64,000 nucleotides of DNA from an uncultured bacterium (GCA_946622415.1 CAMOPX010000001.1:124001-188000), one strand, 5' to 3'; counted from the stretch's first letter, positions 1 to 10,065 are shown. The notes: generated by a model not told the origin, from the sequence alone. Program-made: numbers and translations.

Positions 1-1
1 A

Positions 2-3000
2 GAAGCACAAGAAGAAATTGCTCGTTCTACTCGTCGTTACTTAAAAGGTGAAATTACAGAAGTTGAAAGATATACAAAGGTAATCGACACTTGGAGTGAA
101 ACGACGGCAAAATTAACCGAAAAGGTTGTAGAAGGCTTTAATAAATTAAACCCTGTTTATATGATGGCATTCTCCGGAGCCCGTGGTAACTTATCACAAG
201 TATCGCAATTGGTTGGTATGCGTGGTTTGATGGCTGATGCACAAGGTCAAATCATCGACTTGCCTATCAAATCAAACTTTAAAGAAGGCTTATCCGTTAC
301 TGAATACATCATTTCATCATACGGTGCAAGAAAAGGTCTTGTAGATACAGCGTTAAAAACAGCCGATTCAGGTTATTTAACAAGACGTCTTGTTGACGTT
401 GCTCAAGATGTAATCATCAGAGAAGAAGACTGTCACACGGAAAAATATATCAATTTAACCGCAATTACAGACGGGGAAGATGTTATTGTTCCTTTGGAAG
501 ACAGATTATTAGGAAGAACCGTTGCACAAGATATAGTTGATAAAGACGGAAATGTGTTGGTTACTAAAAATACTACTGTAGATAGAGACGATCTTGAAAA
601 AATCAAAACGGTAGGTTTAAAAGAAGTTCGTGTTCGTTCAACTCTGACTTGTGAATTAGAATACGGCATCTGCCAAAAATGTTACGGCTGGTCAATGACT
701 ACTCAAAGACCTGTTGATATAGGTGAAGCAATCGGTATCATTGCTGCTCAATCAATCGGTGAACCAGGTACACAACTTACAATGAGAACATTCCACACAG
801 GCGGTGTATTCAAAGGTTCAGGTGTTACACGTCAAGCTAAAACCATTATAGACGGTAAAGTTATGACGGAAGTTAAAACTAAAGAACAAAGAACACGTCA
901 CGGGGATGTTGTTCAAATCGCAATAAAAGAAGCCGATGTAGAAATCAAAGGTAAATCTGATTCTGATAAAGTCCACGTTCCTATGGGCGCTAAAGTGCTT
1001 GTTAAAAAAGGTGACACTGTTGTTGCAGGACAAGCAATTGCTGAATTTGAACCTGCATCCAAGGGTGACGGCTCTCGTTTAACAGAAAAAGCCTTAAAGG
1101 ATATTACATCAGATATTTCAGGCGAAGTTGTATTTGAAGACTTTGTCGCAGATGAAAGAAAAGACAGACAAGGTAACGTATCAAGAATTGCAAACAAACA
1201 AGGTATTGTTTGGGTACTCGGCGGAGATGTATATGCACTTCCCGCAGGTTCAAAGGTGCTTGTTGAAGATGGTCAAAAAATCAAAAAAGGTCAAAAACTT
1301 GCAGAAACTTTGATTATATCAGAACACGGCGGTGAAGTAAGAGTTAATAATGCTCTTGAAGTTAAAGAAGTTGAATTTGAAGGTAAAAAAATTAAAAAGA
1401 TTGTATCAGGTAAAGAATTAACAATCGTAATCGCTTCAATTCAGGCTTCCAATGCTGTATTTGAGCAAACGAAAAAAGAACAATTATGGACTGTTCCAAA
1501 GACAGGCGAAAAATATATCGTTAAATCTCCGGTTGATACAACCGTTGAAAACGGAATGATTATTGCCGAATTAATTGATGATACTTATAAAGTTGAATCT
1601 TCCGGTGAAATTAGATACAACGGATTGGAAGTTGACGAAAATCAAATCGTTACCACTCCGGGTCAATTAATATTTGTTCCTGAAGAAATTCATCAAATTT
1701 CAAAAGATTCATCACTAAAACTTGTTGAATCAGGAACATATGTAGAGGCAGGCTGCGAAGTTGTAAAAGATATTTACACACACATTGCAGGTATTGTTGA
1801 AATTAAAGAATTTAACGATATTATTCATGAAATTGTTGTTCGTCCCGGTGAACTTCATACTCTTGATTCAATTAATGATTTGAAAGTCGGTGAAAATGAA
1901 GTTATATCTGCAGGCACGGTTGTTGCAGGAAAAATAAAAGCTAAAGTTGATTCAATTGTGACAATTGTTGAAAACGAATCAGATATGATGGAAATTGATG
2001 AATTGGATGAAGAATTATCTGATGATACAATCGAAGATGATGAATCATTAGAAGGCAGACCTGTACAAATTCTTATTCGTCCTATTCAAACATTTGATAT
2101 TAAACCGAAAGATGTTTCAATTAAATTTAAGGCAACCGATGATGCTATTGAACTTGTACCTATGACACAAGTACAATTTAAAGATGGTGCAAGAGTAAGA
2201 AATCTCGACGGTGCTATATTAACAAGAACATCCCTTGTATTATCAATGTCAGGTTATATTTCACATCTCAAAGGTATGGTTGAACTTGATTCTAAAGGCG
2301 ACCTTAAAATTGTTGTACTGGAAACCCTGATTGTTCGTCGTGAACAAGAAGATAATTCAAGAGGTCTTTCTTCTACACAAACCGAATTGCTTGTTGAAGA
2401 CGGACAAATTATTAAACCAAAAGTTCCTGTTACAAAAACTCAAGTACTTGCCGTTAATGATTCAATTGCGTCAATAAATTCAAAAGATTCAGAATTGAGA
2501 AGATTACTTCTTGTATCTGATAACTACGAAGAAAAAGTTGCAGTTACATCAAAACCGATTGTTAAAGTCGGACAATATGTAACGGTTGATCAACAAGTAT
2601 CAGAAAATGAAACTTCTCCGTATTCAGGAAAAGTTGTTAAAGCTGATGCTAAGGCTGTTGTTATAAGAGTTGGTCGTCCGCACTTAATATCCCCCGGTGC
2701 ACTTTTACAGGTTGACAACGGCGCATTGATATTGAGAGGTGACCTGCTTGCTACATTGGTATTTGAAAGACAAAAAACAGGTGATATTGTTCAAGGTCTT
2801 CCTCGTGTAGAAGAACTTCTTGAAGCAAGAAAACCGAAAGATTCTGCGATAGCCGCAGAAGAAGACGGCGTTGCTGTAATCGAATACGAAGATGATATTC
2901 CGAGATTATATATAGAAAATGAAAACGGCAGAACCGAAATCAAATACCCGATTGAAGCAACAGTTATCGTAAATGATAAACAACAAATCAAAAAAGGTGA

Positions 3001-3610
3001 TGCTCTGACATCAGGTCCTATGAATCCTCACGATGTCATCAGGCTCAAAGGTGCAAACGCTGCTCAACAATATCTTGTTGATGAAGTACAAAGAGTTTAC
3101 CGTTCACAAGGTGTAGAAATTTCGGATAAACACGTTGAAGTTATTGTTAGACAAATGATCAAGAAGGTTAAAGTTCTTGATTCAGGTGATACAAAACTTC
3201 TTCCCGGTGAACTTGTTGAACTTAAAGTTATTGAAGCTGAAAATGCTGCGGTTCGTGAAAAGAAAGGTCAAGAAGCAACTTATGAAGCATTATTGCTTGG
3301 TATTACAAAAGCTTCTTTGAATACTGAATCCTTTATTTCAGCCGCATCATTCCAAGAAACAACAAGAATCTTGACTGAAGCCGCAGTTGAAGGTAAAAAA
3401 GACTTGTTGAGAGGTTTGAAAGAAAACGTTATCATTGGTCGTTTAATACCTGCAGGTACAGGATATTACCACTTGATAAATGCTTCGGAAGAAAAAGAAA
3501 AAGAAGCTGCAAGACGTGCAGCACAAAAACATCAAGCAAGAAAACCTTCTGCAATATTAGAAGAAATAGAAGGCATGTTTGGTGTAGTTGATTCAGATAT
3601 GCAATTTTAA
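2..3610 (+). CDS. rpoC2: RNA polymerase subunit beta'' (RpoC2-type), 5' partial
   Basis: This is the C-terminal part of the largest RNA polymerase subunit. The reading frame is open from position 2, so the true start lies outside the window; an ATG at 161 is internal. Visible landmarks in order: the GEITEVERYTKVIDTW segment typical of cyanobacterial RpoC2, the FSGARGN...GLMADAQG region, a zinc site (EEDC, then CELEYGICQKC), and the first trigger-loop half (IGEPGTQLTMRTFHTGG, near base 800). About 660 residues of beta-rich insertion follow, resembling the sandwich-barrel SI3 insertion of cyanobacterial RpoC2. The second half begins at GDIVQGLPRVEELLEARKP (near base 2780), and the C-terminal FQETTRILTEAAVEGKKD follows. 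The architecture matches cyanobacterial RpoC2, but whether rpoC1 is a separate gene cannot be seen here. A strong terminator follows the stop. Confidence 0.95.
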   Translation, partial: EAQEEIARSTRRYLKGEITEVERYTKVIDTWSETTAKLTEKVVEGFNKLNPVYMMAFSGARGNLSQVSQLVGMRGLMADAQGQIIDLPIKSNFKEGLSVTEYIISSYGARKGLVDTALKTADSGYLTRRLVDVAQDVIIREEDCHTEKYINLTAITDGEDVIVPLEDRLLGRTVAQDIVDKDGNVLVTKNTTVDRDDLEKIKTVGLKEVRVRSTLTCELEYGICQKCYGWSMTTQRPVDIGEAIGIIAAQSIGEPGTQLTMRTFHTGGVFKGSGVTRQAKTIIDGKVMTEVKTKEQRTRHGDVVQIAIKEADVEIKGKSDSDKVHVPMGAKVLVKKGDTVVAGQAIAEFEPASKGDGSRLTEKALKDITSDISGEVVFEDFVADERKDRQGNVSRIANKQGIVWVLGGDVYALPAGSKVLVEDGQKIKKGQKLAETLIISEHGGEVRVNNALEVKEVEFEGKKIKKIVSGKELTIVIASIQASNAVFEQTKKEQLWTVPKTGEKYIVKSPVDTTVENGMIIAELIDDTYKVESSGEIRYNGLEVDENQIVTTPGQLIFVPEEIHQISKDSSLKLVESGTYVEAGCEVVKDIYTHIAGIVEIKEFNDIIHEIVVRPGELHTLDSINDLKVGENEVISAGTVVAGKIKAKVDSIVTIVENESDMMEIDELDEELSDDTIEDDESLEGRPVQILIRPIQTFDIKPKDVSIKFKATDDAIELVPMTQVQFKDGARVRNLDGAILTRTSLVLSMSGYISHLKGMVELDSKGDLKIVVLETLIVRREQEDNSRGLSSTQTELLVEDGQIIKPKVPVTKTQVLAVNDSIASINSKDSELRRLLLVSDNYEEKVAVTSKPIVKVGQYVTVDQQVSENETSPYSGKVVKADAKAVVIRVGRPHLISPGALLQVDNGALILRGDLLATLVFERQKTGDIVQGLPRVEELLEARKPKDSAIAAEEDGVAVIEYEDDIPRLYIENENGRTEIKYPIEATVIVNDKQQIKKGDALTSGPMNPHDVIRLKGANAAQQYLVDEVQRVYRSQGVEISDKHVEVIVRQMIKKVKVLDSGDTKLLPGELVELKVIEAENAAVREKKGQEATYEALLLGITKASLNTESFISAASFQETTRILTEAAVEGKKDLLRGLKENVIIGRLIPAGTGYYHLINASEEKEKEAARRAAQKHQARKPSAILEEIEGMFGVVDSDMQF

Positions 3611-3636
3611 TTTGTAAATTAAATAAATCATATTTT

Positions 3637-3661
3637 AAAAAGCGCCTTATGGCGCTTTTTT
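3637..3661 (+). terminator. Rho-independent terminator after rpoC2
   Basis: A 10-bp stem (AAAAAGCGCC / GGCGCTTTTT) with a TTAT loop runs into a T tract, 27 bases after the rpoC2 stop. It ends the rpo transcript before the separately promoted mutS gene. Confidence 0.9.
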
Positions 3662-3710
3662 CTTGCGCGTATTAAAATAGTGGTACGATACTTCTAAATT
3701 TAGGTAAAAA

Positions 3711-6029
3711 ATGATAATAAACAAAATAACGGAACTTGATGAAAATACACTTGAAAATAAAACTATTCTTGAATATTTAAGCTTTAAAAAAGCAAATATG
3801 GAATATATTATTCTGTTTCAAATAGGGGATTTTTTTGAAACATTTTTTGAAGATGCTAAAATTTTTTCAAGGATAACGTCTGCAATGTTATCTTGTCGTG
3901 CTTTTCAAAATGTAGGAAAAATTCTTGAAGCAGGTATTCCAAAAAGGGCGTTAAATAATTATGTAAAAATGTTGCTGCAAGAAAACTGCAAAGTTTGTGT
4001 TTGTGCTCAATTTAAAACGGAAGACAATAAAGTATACAGAGAGATAACAAGAAAATACACAGGTGGTACAATAATAGAGGATGAATTTTTAGAAAGCAGT
4101 GAAAACAACTATATTCTTTCACTTTATTCTGAAAATAATCTGTTTTATCTTGCCTATGCTGATGTTTCAACAGGGCAAATATATAAAACATCAGGAAAAA
4201 TCGAATCTTTATCTTTTGAGATTGAAAAAATTTCTCCTTGTGAAATACTTATTTCTCACAAACAACAAGAAATATTTAAAGACTATATTTCTGAATATCC
4301 CGTTACGATTTTTAGTGATGAATATTTTTCGTCAAAAACCATTGAAAAATCTATTTATGAATACTGTTTGGAAACTCAAAAAAAATATTCAGTAAAACTG
4401 GATGAAGCAGTCGAATATAAAATTTCATCGTATATGCAAATGGATGATATTACAAGAAGAAACTTGGAATTAACAAAAACAAAAAGATTATTAAAAAGAA
4501 AGGGCAGTATATTTTGGTTTTTAAATTCAACCAAAACTCCAATGGGGCAAAGACTTCTTAAAAAATACATCAATGAACCGCTGCTTGATATAAATATAAT
4601 TAATCAAAGACAATCTGCAGTTTGTGAACTTATATCCAAACAGGAAATTTTATCGAAATTAGAAAACGTTATGGATAATTTTTGTGATTTATCAAGATTA
4701 TGCGCAAAGATTTCCAATTCGACAATTTTGCCGAAAAATTTATATCAAATATCGGAAAATGCTGATTTTTTATCAGAAATATTTAATATATGCGAAAAAT
4801 TAGATTCTCCCTTGTTAAAAATAAATGAAAAAGAATTATCAAAAACGGAAGATTTTATTTTGGAATTAAAATCCGCAATACCGGATGACCCATCGAGTGA
4901 TTTGAAAAGCGGAAATATAATAAAAGAGGGCTATGATGCTAATCTTGATTATTTAAAAGATAAATTAAAGACAGCGGAATCAAAATTAAGTACCTATGTT
5001 AAAAAAGAATCCGCAAGATTAAATATTGAAAAAATGAATCTTTCAAAATCAAATACAATAGGTTATTTTGTAGAAGTGCCTTCTTCTAAAATCAATCATA
5101 TTCCGCATGACTATATAAAAAAACAAACTCTATCCAATTGTGCAAGATACACAAATGATATTATAAAAAAATACGAACAGGAAATCTTTAATTTAATTTT
5201 TCAAATTAATCAATTGGAATACGATTTGTTTTGCAATTTAAGAAAAAAAGCGCAATTGTTTGTTGATACAATAAGAAATCTCGCAAAAGATATAGCGCAG
5301 ATTGATGTTTTATCTACTTTTGCAAGATGTGCTATTGATAATAAATTTATTAAACCCGAATTTAACAAAAAGGGAATTTATATAAAAAACGGTTATCATC
5401 CCAGTCTCATTAAATTAGGAAATGAAATTGTTAAAAACGATATCATGTTGGATAATAATTCAACAATAATTTTAACCGGCGCAAATATGTCCGGAAAATC
5501 AACGTTTTTAAAACAGAATGCAATAATATGCCTGTTTTCTCAAATTGGAGCTTTTGTTCCTGCTGATTCTGCCGATATTACAATAACGGATAAAATATTT
5601 TTCAGACAAGGAATAACAGATGACATTATAAACAATAATTCAAGCTTTATGGTTGAAATGAATGATTTAAAATTTGTTATAGAAAATTCTACCGATAAAT
5701 CTTTAATTCTGCTTGATGAACCCGCAAAAAGTACAAACGAAAGAGAAGGCGGTGCTATCGCAAGAGCTTTTGTTGAATACATTGTAAATAATATAAAATC
5801 AAAAATGATTGTTGTAACACACAACCATCAATTAACAAATATAGAAGCGACCTATAAACCAAAAGTACAAAATTTTATGATGGAATCTTTTTCCAATCCG
5901 AACGGAATAATGTATTCAAGAAAAATTAAAAAAGGTGTTGTTGAATCAAGTTTCGCATTAGATACGGCTGAGCTTGCGGATTTACCTGTTGAGATTATTG
6001 ATAGAGCAAAAGAAATTTTATTGAATTAA
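3711..6029 (+). CDS. Divergent MutS-family mismatch-repair ATPase
   Basis: A 772-residue MutS-type protein. The N-terminal mismatch-recognition domain is present, with the Phe-x-Glu signature as FFE (residues 41-43, in GDFFET). The ATPase has Walker A TGANMSGKST (589-598), Walker B LLDE (D669, E670) and a downstream VTHNH switch. It is shorter than the usual MutS1 of about 850-880 residues. It also deviates in the ATPase: GANMSGKS replaces the usual GPNMGGKS, and DEPAKST replaces DEIGRGT. No Smr domain is present, so it is not MutS2, which is found separately at 54605. It could be the organism's mismatch-repair MutS or a specialised paralogue. The stop codon overlaps that of the convergent gene. 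The start follows a weak TAGGT ribosome site; a TGG-TACGAT extended -10 lies at about 3681-3689. Confidence 0.8.
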   Translation: MIINKITELDENTLENKTILEYLSFKKANMEYIILFQIGDFFETFFEDAKIFSRITSAMLSCRAFQNVGKILEAGIPKRALNNYVKMLLQENCKVCVCAQFKTEDNKVYREITRKYTGGTIIEDEFLESSENNYILSLYSENNLFYLAYADVSTGQIYKTSGKIESLSFEIEKISPCEILISHKQQEIFKDYISEYPVTIFSDEYFSSKTIEKSIYEYCLETQKKYSVKLDEAVEYKISSYMQMDDITRRNLELTKTKRLLKRKGSIFWFLNSTKTPMGQRLLKKYINEPLLDINIINQRQSAVCELISKQEILSKLENVMDNFCDLSRLCAKISNSTILPKNLYQISENADFLSEIFNICEKLDSPLLKINEKELSKTEDFILELKSAIPDDPSSDLKSGNIIKEGYDANLDYLKDKLKTAESKLSTYVKKESARLNIEKMNLSKSNTIGYFVEVPSSKINHIPHDYIKKQTLSNCARYTNDIIKKYEQEIFNLIFQINQLEYDLFCNLRKKAQLFVDTIRNLAKDIAQIDVLSTFARCAIDNKFIKPEFNKKGIYIKNGYHPSLIKLGNEIVKNDIMLDNNSTIILTGANMSGKSTFLKQNAIICLFSQIGAFVPADSADITITDKIFFRQGITDDIINNNSSFMVEMNDLKFVIENSTDKSLILLDEPAKSTNEREGGAIARAFVEYIVNNIKSKMIVVTHNHQLTNIEATYKPKVQNFMMESFSNPNGIMYSRKIKKGVVESSFALDTAELADLPVEIIDRAKEILLN

Positions 6030-7330
6030 TCTTCCACTGCTTTATACATAGCAATATATGTCCAGAACAAAATTTGCACTTGCGGTCTGAACCATATTGT
6101 ATCAAATGTTCCATGTCCCATTATTGCAAGTAACATTAAAAACAATGACAGTGCAAGAACCTTTGTTTGAGTTGAAGATGTTTCACTTTTGCAGATTTTA
6201 TATGATTTAATTAAACAGAATGCAAATATCATCAAAAATGCAATTAGTGCAAAAATACCGCTTTCAACAGCAATTTCCAAAGGAACGCAGTATGATCCTA
6301 ATGCATCAAATCCTGTTTTCATATACAATCCGTATATTTCTCTAAAGTTTTGATTTCCGACGCCAATTCCTAAAAACGGATTATCCTTGAACATATTAAT
6401 TGCGGATTCATATACATTTAATCTGAAAGAAATAGAGCTGTCTGCTCTCAGGGCAAAGATAGATGCAAATCTTTTTGAAATGGCCGGATTTAATATAGAA
6501 AAAAGTATTATTCCGATTGTGCCTGTGAGTGCTGTATTTTTATATCTTTTTTTAATATTGGAGAGTCCGCCAAGCTTCTTTTGTATGTAATAAATAATAC
6601 CAATAAACAATGCAGGGAAAAACAGTGCAAAACCTAAATATGCTCCTCTGCAGCCGGTATCTATTATTGCAATCATACATATAAAAAACAAAACGGTAAA
6701 AAACAAAGCTATACGTTTTTTGTTTTGCCTCAAAAAGGCTAAAATAAAATAAATATACGCAGATAATCCTGCAAGCAGATATCCTGCCAATAAATTCGGA
6801 TTATACGGTTTTAGAGTTCCATAGGCTCTTGATATAACTTCTTCGGGATTAATATTGGAAATATCCTGCCATCCTGAAATCTCATCTACTCCCATATAAT
6901 TTTGCACTATTGCAATAACGGATTCTATACTCATTAAGCCCGTTATAACAAATAACGTATAGATTATTTTCTTCTTGTTACTGCTGAAAAAAACAGCACA
7001 GCAAAAATAAAATAATATATAAATTAAAGTTTTTATATACCCGTGCAAACTTAATTTAAAAAGTGTCGAACCGCACAAACTCACCGTTACAAACAAAAAA
7101 TATACAATGATGGCTTTTTCATAGTTTTCAAGATTGTATATTGTTTTACTTTTTGAAAATATAACTTTAAATATAACTAAACCTGAAAATATTAAAGAAA
7201 TTCCTCCGATTATTTCGGACGAACAAAAAATTGAGCAGCATAATATCATTATAAGCATCACAAATGTGATGTTATCAATGTTATCCATAAATAAGCTGTT
7301 ATTAATGAAATTTTTGATATTATTGAACAT
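6026..7330 (-). CDS. O-antigen ligase / Wzy-type polymerase family membrane protein
   Basis: A 434-residue integral membrane protein with about ten hydrophobic segments. A long loop carries the NPNLLAGYL signature seen in O-antigen ligase/polymerase (WaaL/Wzy, PF04932) proteins, followed by a GVGNQNFREIYG loop late in the protein. Family members join or polymerise lipid-linked glycans on the periplasmic side. It is the last gene of a minus-strand operon with a DUF4330 protein (start overlaps that gene's 3' end by 11 bases), a heptose kinase and a GT2 enzyme. Its stop codon overlaps the mutS stop within ATTAAT, so the two genes converge with no intergenic DNA. Ligase and polymerase cannot be told apart from sequence alone. 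Confidence 0.75.
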   Translation of the reverse strand: MFNNIKNFINNSLFMDNIDNITFVMLIMILCCSIFCSSEIIGGISLIFSGLVIFKVIFSKSKTIYNLENYEKAIIVYFLFVTVSLCGSTLFKLSLHGYIKTLIYILFYFCCAVFFSSNKKKIIYTLFVITGLMSIESVIAIVQNYMGVDEISGWQDISNINPEEVISRAYGTLKPYNPNLLAGYLLAGLSAYIYFILAFLRQNKKRIALFFTVLFFICMIAIIDTGCRGAYLGFALFFPALFIGIIYYIQKKLGGLSNIKKRYKNTALTGTIGIILFSILNPAISKRFASIFALRADSSISFRLNVYESAINMFKDNPFLGIGVGNQNFREIYGLYMKTGFDALGSYCVPLEIAVESGIFALIAFLMIFAFCLIKSYKICKSETSSTQTKVLALSLFLMLLAIMGHGTFDTIWFRPQVQILFWTYIAMYKAVED

Positions 7331-7892
7331 CTTGGTTTAGTTTTGTATGTTTATCGAGGTCTTCACAGTGTTTTGTATTGTTTGGCTGAGGACTTGCGGT
7401 GATATTTGTAATAACTCCGTTAAGTTTATATTTTGCACCCTCTAATGTAATAGGCAAGCCTATTTTTATTTTATTTCCGCCGACTACGGCATCACCGTCT
7501 TTTGTAATCTTTGCACTGTCTGTAATTGTGACCAGATAATCATATTGAAAAGGACAAGTTTCATCATTCACAACTATGTATGGTTTTTTTGAATTAAGCG
7601 TCGGAAGTATTGTTTTTCTTTTGCTGAATTTTGCATCTTTAATTTTTAATTTTGTATAGGGAACATTTCTTATGGTGATAAATGTTTCGTCATTCGGTTT
7701 AAAGATAGGTTCACTTGACGTTGAATTAACGCCTCTTAAATACACTTCCATTTCGATGTTTGTTGTTGTTTCAATTTGATTTGATGAGGTTTGTCTTTTG
7801 TGAGTAAGAGTTAAACCTGCTGTCATAATCCCAAATAAAACTATTAAAATAATCAAATAGTCAAATGGTTTTAAATTTTTAAAAAAGTTCAT
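7320..7892 (-). CDS. DUF4330-like single-pass membrane protein
   Basis: A 190-residue protein with one N-terminal membrane segment (about residues 12-27, FDYLIILIVLFGIMTAGL) and a beta-rich extracytoplasmic part. The stretch VVGGNKIKIGLPITLEG followed by KLNGVITNI resembles DUF4330 proteins, which are common in cyanobacteria and have no assigned function. It sits between the heptose kinase and the O-antigen ligase-like gene and probably takes part in envelope polysaccharide export or assembly, by context only. The start is supported by AAGGAAA upstream. Confidence 0.65.
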   Translation of the reverse strand: MNFFKNLKPFDYLIILIVLFGIMTAGLTLTHKRQTSSNQIETTTNIEMEVYLRGVNSTSSEPIFKPNDETFITIRNVPYTKLKIKDAKFSKRKTILPTLNSKKPYIVVNDETCPFQYDYLVTITDSAKITKDGDAVVGGNKIKIGLPITLEGAKYKLNGVITNITASPQPNNTKHCEDLDKHTKLNQDVQ

Positions 7893-7907
7893 AACTGTTT
7901 TCCTTAT

Positions 7908-8912
7908 TTATTCGGATAATTCATTTTTTAAGTCTTCAATTGAAATCGTATGACAGCCAAAATAACGAATTACTATGCTTGCTGCCAAGTTACCGAGAAT
8001 CATTGAAATTTCACTATTAATTCCTGCACACAATCCCAAAGTAAATGTTGCAACGACGGTATCCCCTGCACCTGTTACGTCGAAAACTTCTTTTTTATTA
8101 TATGCCGGAATTTTTTTGTATGAAATATTGTTTCCGTCTTTTTCAAAAAGCGCCATTCCGTTTTCTCCTCTTGTAAGGAGGACTTTTTTTATATCTAAAT
8201 CGTTTAGGAGTTTTTCGCCGGCTTTAACTAAATCTTCTTCGGTTTTAATAAAGAAGCCGACTTGTTTTTCGCTATCGGGTTGATTTGGAGTAATGGCATA
8301 AACACCTTTGTATTTTTCCATATTTTTTTGTATATCCGCAACAACGATTTTATTATATTTTTTAGCTTCTTCTATAGTTGTTTTAACAATGTTGTCGGTC
8401 AGGCAACCCAAATGATAATCGGATAAAATTATACCGTCAAAATCTTTAATTGATTTTTTGATATTTTCGATTACTTTTTTTTCTGTTTCTTCGGACAGAG
8501 GCGTTTTTGTTTGCCTGTCTATTCTTACTATTTGTTGAGTAATGCTTTGATTGCATGAGCCGGAAATTCTCGTTTTGGTTGTGGTTTTTCTTGTTTTATC
8601 CATAACCATTAAACTTGTATTAATACCTTTTTCTTTTAAAATTTTTAAAAGCTCGCCGCCATAATAATCATCTCCATATACGCCTATGGCAGAAGCTTTT
8701 CCTCTGTTTAATTTTGAAACATTATGTGCTGCGTTTGATGCTGCACCGAGTATTTTTTTGGTTTCATAATGTTCGAGTATCAAAACAGGTGCTTCTCTGG
8801 AGATTCTTTCGGTATTTCCATACACCATTTCATCCAGCGCAAAATCACCGATAATAAGAATTTTTGGATTTAATAATTTATCTATGTATTTTTTAAGTTC
8901 TTCTTTGTTCAT
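7908..8912 (-). CDS. PfkB-family heptose-7-phosphate kinase (RfaE1/HldE kinase-domain type)
   Basis: A 334-residue carbohydrate kinase. The N-terminus has the IIGDFALDEMVYG strand and REAPV motif of D-beta-D-heptose 7-phosphate kinases. A GAASNAA motif precedes the substrate lid, ITPNQPD is conserved, and the catalytic anion hole and base are in DVTGAGDT (D284). The family phosphorylates heptose-7-phosphate at O1 for ADP- or GDP-heptose synthesis. The cytidylyltransferase half found in bifunctional HldE is absent, as in species with separate HldA/HldC-type enzymes. It lies in the envelope polysaccharide operon, directly after the GT2 gene. The upstream ribosome site is weak. Confidence 0.85.
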   Translation of the reverse strand: MNKEELKKYIDKLLNPKILIIGDFALDEMVYGNTERISREAPVLILEHYETKKILGAASNAAHNVSKLNRGKASAIGVYGDDYYGGELLKILKEKGINTSLMVMDKTRKTTTKTRISGSCNQSITQQIVRIDRQTKTPLSEETEKKVIENIKKSIKDFDGIILSDYHLGCLTDNIVKTTIEEAKKYNKIVVADIQKNMEKYKGVYAITPNQPDSEKQVGFFIKTEEDLVKAGEKLLNDLDIKKVLLTRGENGMALFEKDGNNISYKKIPAYNKKEVFDVTGAGDTVVATFTLGLCAGINSEISMILGNLAASIVIRYFGCHTISIEDLKNELSE

Positions 8913-8927
8913 ACTTGATTTATTTTA

Positions 8928-9869
8928 TCACAAACATTTTTTATTTTGTCTTAATTTTTCTTGTATGTTTTCGGATACTTTTCTGTTTATTGACAAAATA
9001 TCGCTTAATATAGCTATGTTTGCGATTATAAAAGATAAAATAAATATGATTGCACAGAGTATTAACGATTGGACGTGTCCTTTGCCGCCGTTATTGAAAA
9101 AGAAATATAAAAATCTGACCCCGATAATCGTTGCAATAGAAAAAAGAACAAGAGATATAATTCCAAAGAATTTTACGGGACTATAAATTATAAAAAATCT
9201 GATTAGATTTATGCCTTGTTTTATAATATAGTTAAAATTATTTTTAACTAATTTTGATTTTCTGTTATTTTGTTCATTTACCTCTATATCAATATTTTTA
9301 ATGGTCAGATTTTTTGATTTAGCTTGAATTATGCTTTCTATTGTGTATGTATAATCATTATAAATAATTGTTTTTATGATTGCATCTTTATTGTATGCGC
9401 GAAAACCGCTCGCAGCATCTTTTATATTAATTTGAGAGATTATTTTAACAATTAAACTCCCCAGTTTTTGAAGCAGTTTTTTAACGGGAGAAAAGGTTTT
9501 AATTTTATTTATCGGGCGGGCGCCTATTACAATATCCGCATCATTATTGATTATCGGTTGAATAAGCTTTTCTATTTCATTTGGTTTATATTGATTGTCG
9601 CCATCAATATTAACTAAAATATCCGCATTATTTTCTATTGCATATTCGATTCCTTTATTAAAAATACCCGATAAACCGATATGCTGTTTTGCTTTTAAGA
9701 TTTTGACGTTATAATTTTTTGCTGTTTCTATGGTTTTATCGGTGCTGTTGTCATCTAAAACCACAATTTCAATTTCATCTATGGCTTTTATTGATTTTGG
9801 CAGCTTATCAAGAACTTTTGATATATTATCTTCTTCATTAAAACAAGGAATTTGAATAATTAATTTCAT
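8928..9869 (-). CDS. Family 2 glycosyltransferase with C-terminal membrane helices
   Basis: A 313-residue GT2 enzyme of the dolichyl-phosphate-mannose-synthase type. The N-terminus IIQIPCFNEEDNI is followed by VVLDDNSTDKT and the metal-binding NIDGDNQYKP (DxD-like). Two hydrophobic segments follow in the C-terminal third (about residues 230-255 and 270-295). It probably transfers a nucleotide-activated sugar to a polyprenyl phosphate or glycan at the inner membrane. It is first in the minus-strand envelope operon. The chosen start is the ATG at 9869. A TTG five codons upstream is in frame, but it overlaps the TATAAT -10 box, which sits exactly six bases before this ATG, so the mRNA is likely leaderless. 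Confidence 0.85.
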   Translation of the reverse strand: MKLIIQIPCFNEEDNISKVLDKLPKSIKAIDEIEIVVLDDNSTDKTIETAKNYNVKILKAKQHIGLSGIFNKGIEYAIENNADILVNIDGDNQYKPNEIEKLIQPIINNDADIVIGARPINKIKTFSPVKKLLQKLGSLIVKIISQINIKDAASGFRAYNKDAIIKTIIYNDYTYTIESIIQAKSKNLTIKNIDIEVNEQNNRKSKLVKNNFNYIIKQGINLIRFFIIYSPVKFFGIISLVLFSIATIIGVRFLYFFFNNGGKGHVQSLILCAIIFILSFIIANIAILSDILSINRKVSENIQEKLRQNKKCL

Positions 9870-9905
9870 ATTTGAATTATACAAAACCCTTTATTTATTG
9901 GGCAA
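9870..9905 (-). promoter_or_regulatory. Promoter of envelope operon, leaderless arrangement
   Basis: On the minus strand, TTGCCC (9900-9905), an 18-bp spacer, and TATAAT (9876-9881) precede the ATG by six bases. Initiation about seven bases after the -10 would begin at the ATG itself. No Shine-Dalgarno sequence is present. Confidence 0.6.
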
Positions 9906-10065
9906 ATAATTAAAAAAAATTATTACTCTACATCATATGGATGATATTATTAAATATTTGTTAAAGAAAAAACATTTTGGGTACGATAACTAAAATGTCA
10001 AAAGAAAATAAATTAAAAAATTATAAAAACACACCATATAACTTTATTGTCATCCTTATTAGAGT

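Noticed and set aside
161-161. ATG as the rpoC start
   Set aside because: The frame is open from position 2, and upstream codons match conserved RpoC2 sequence.
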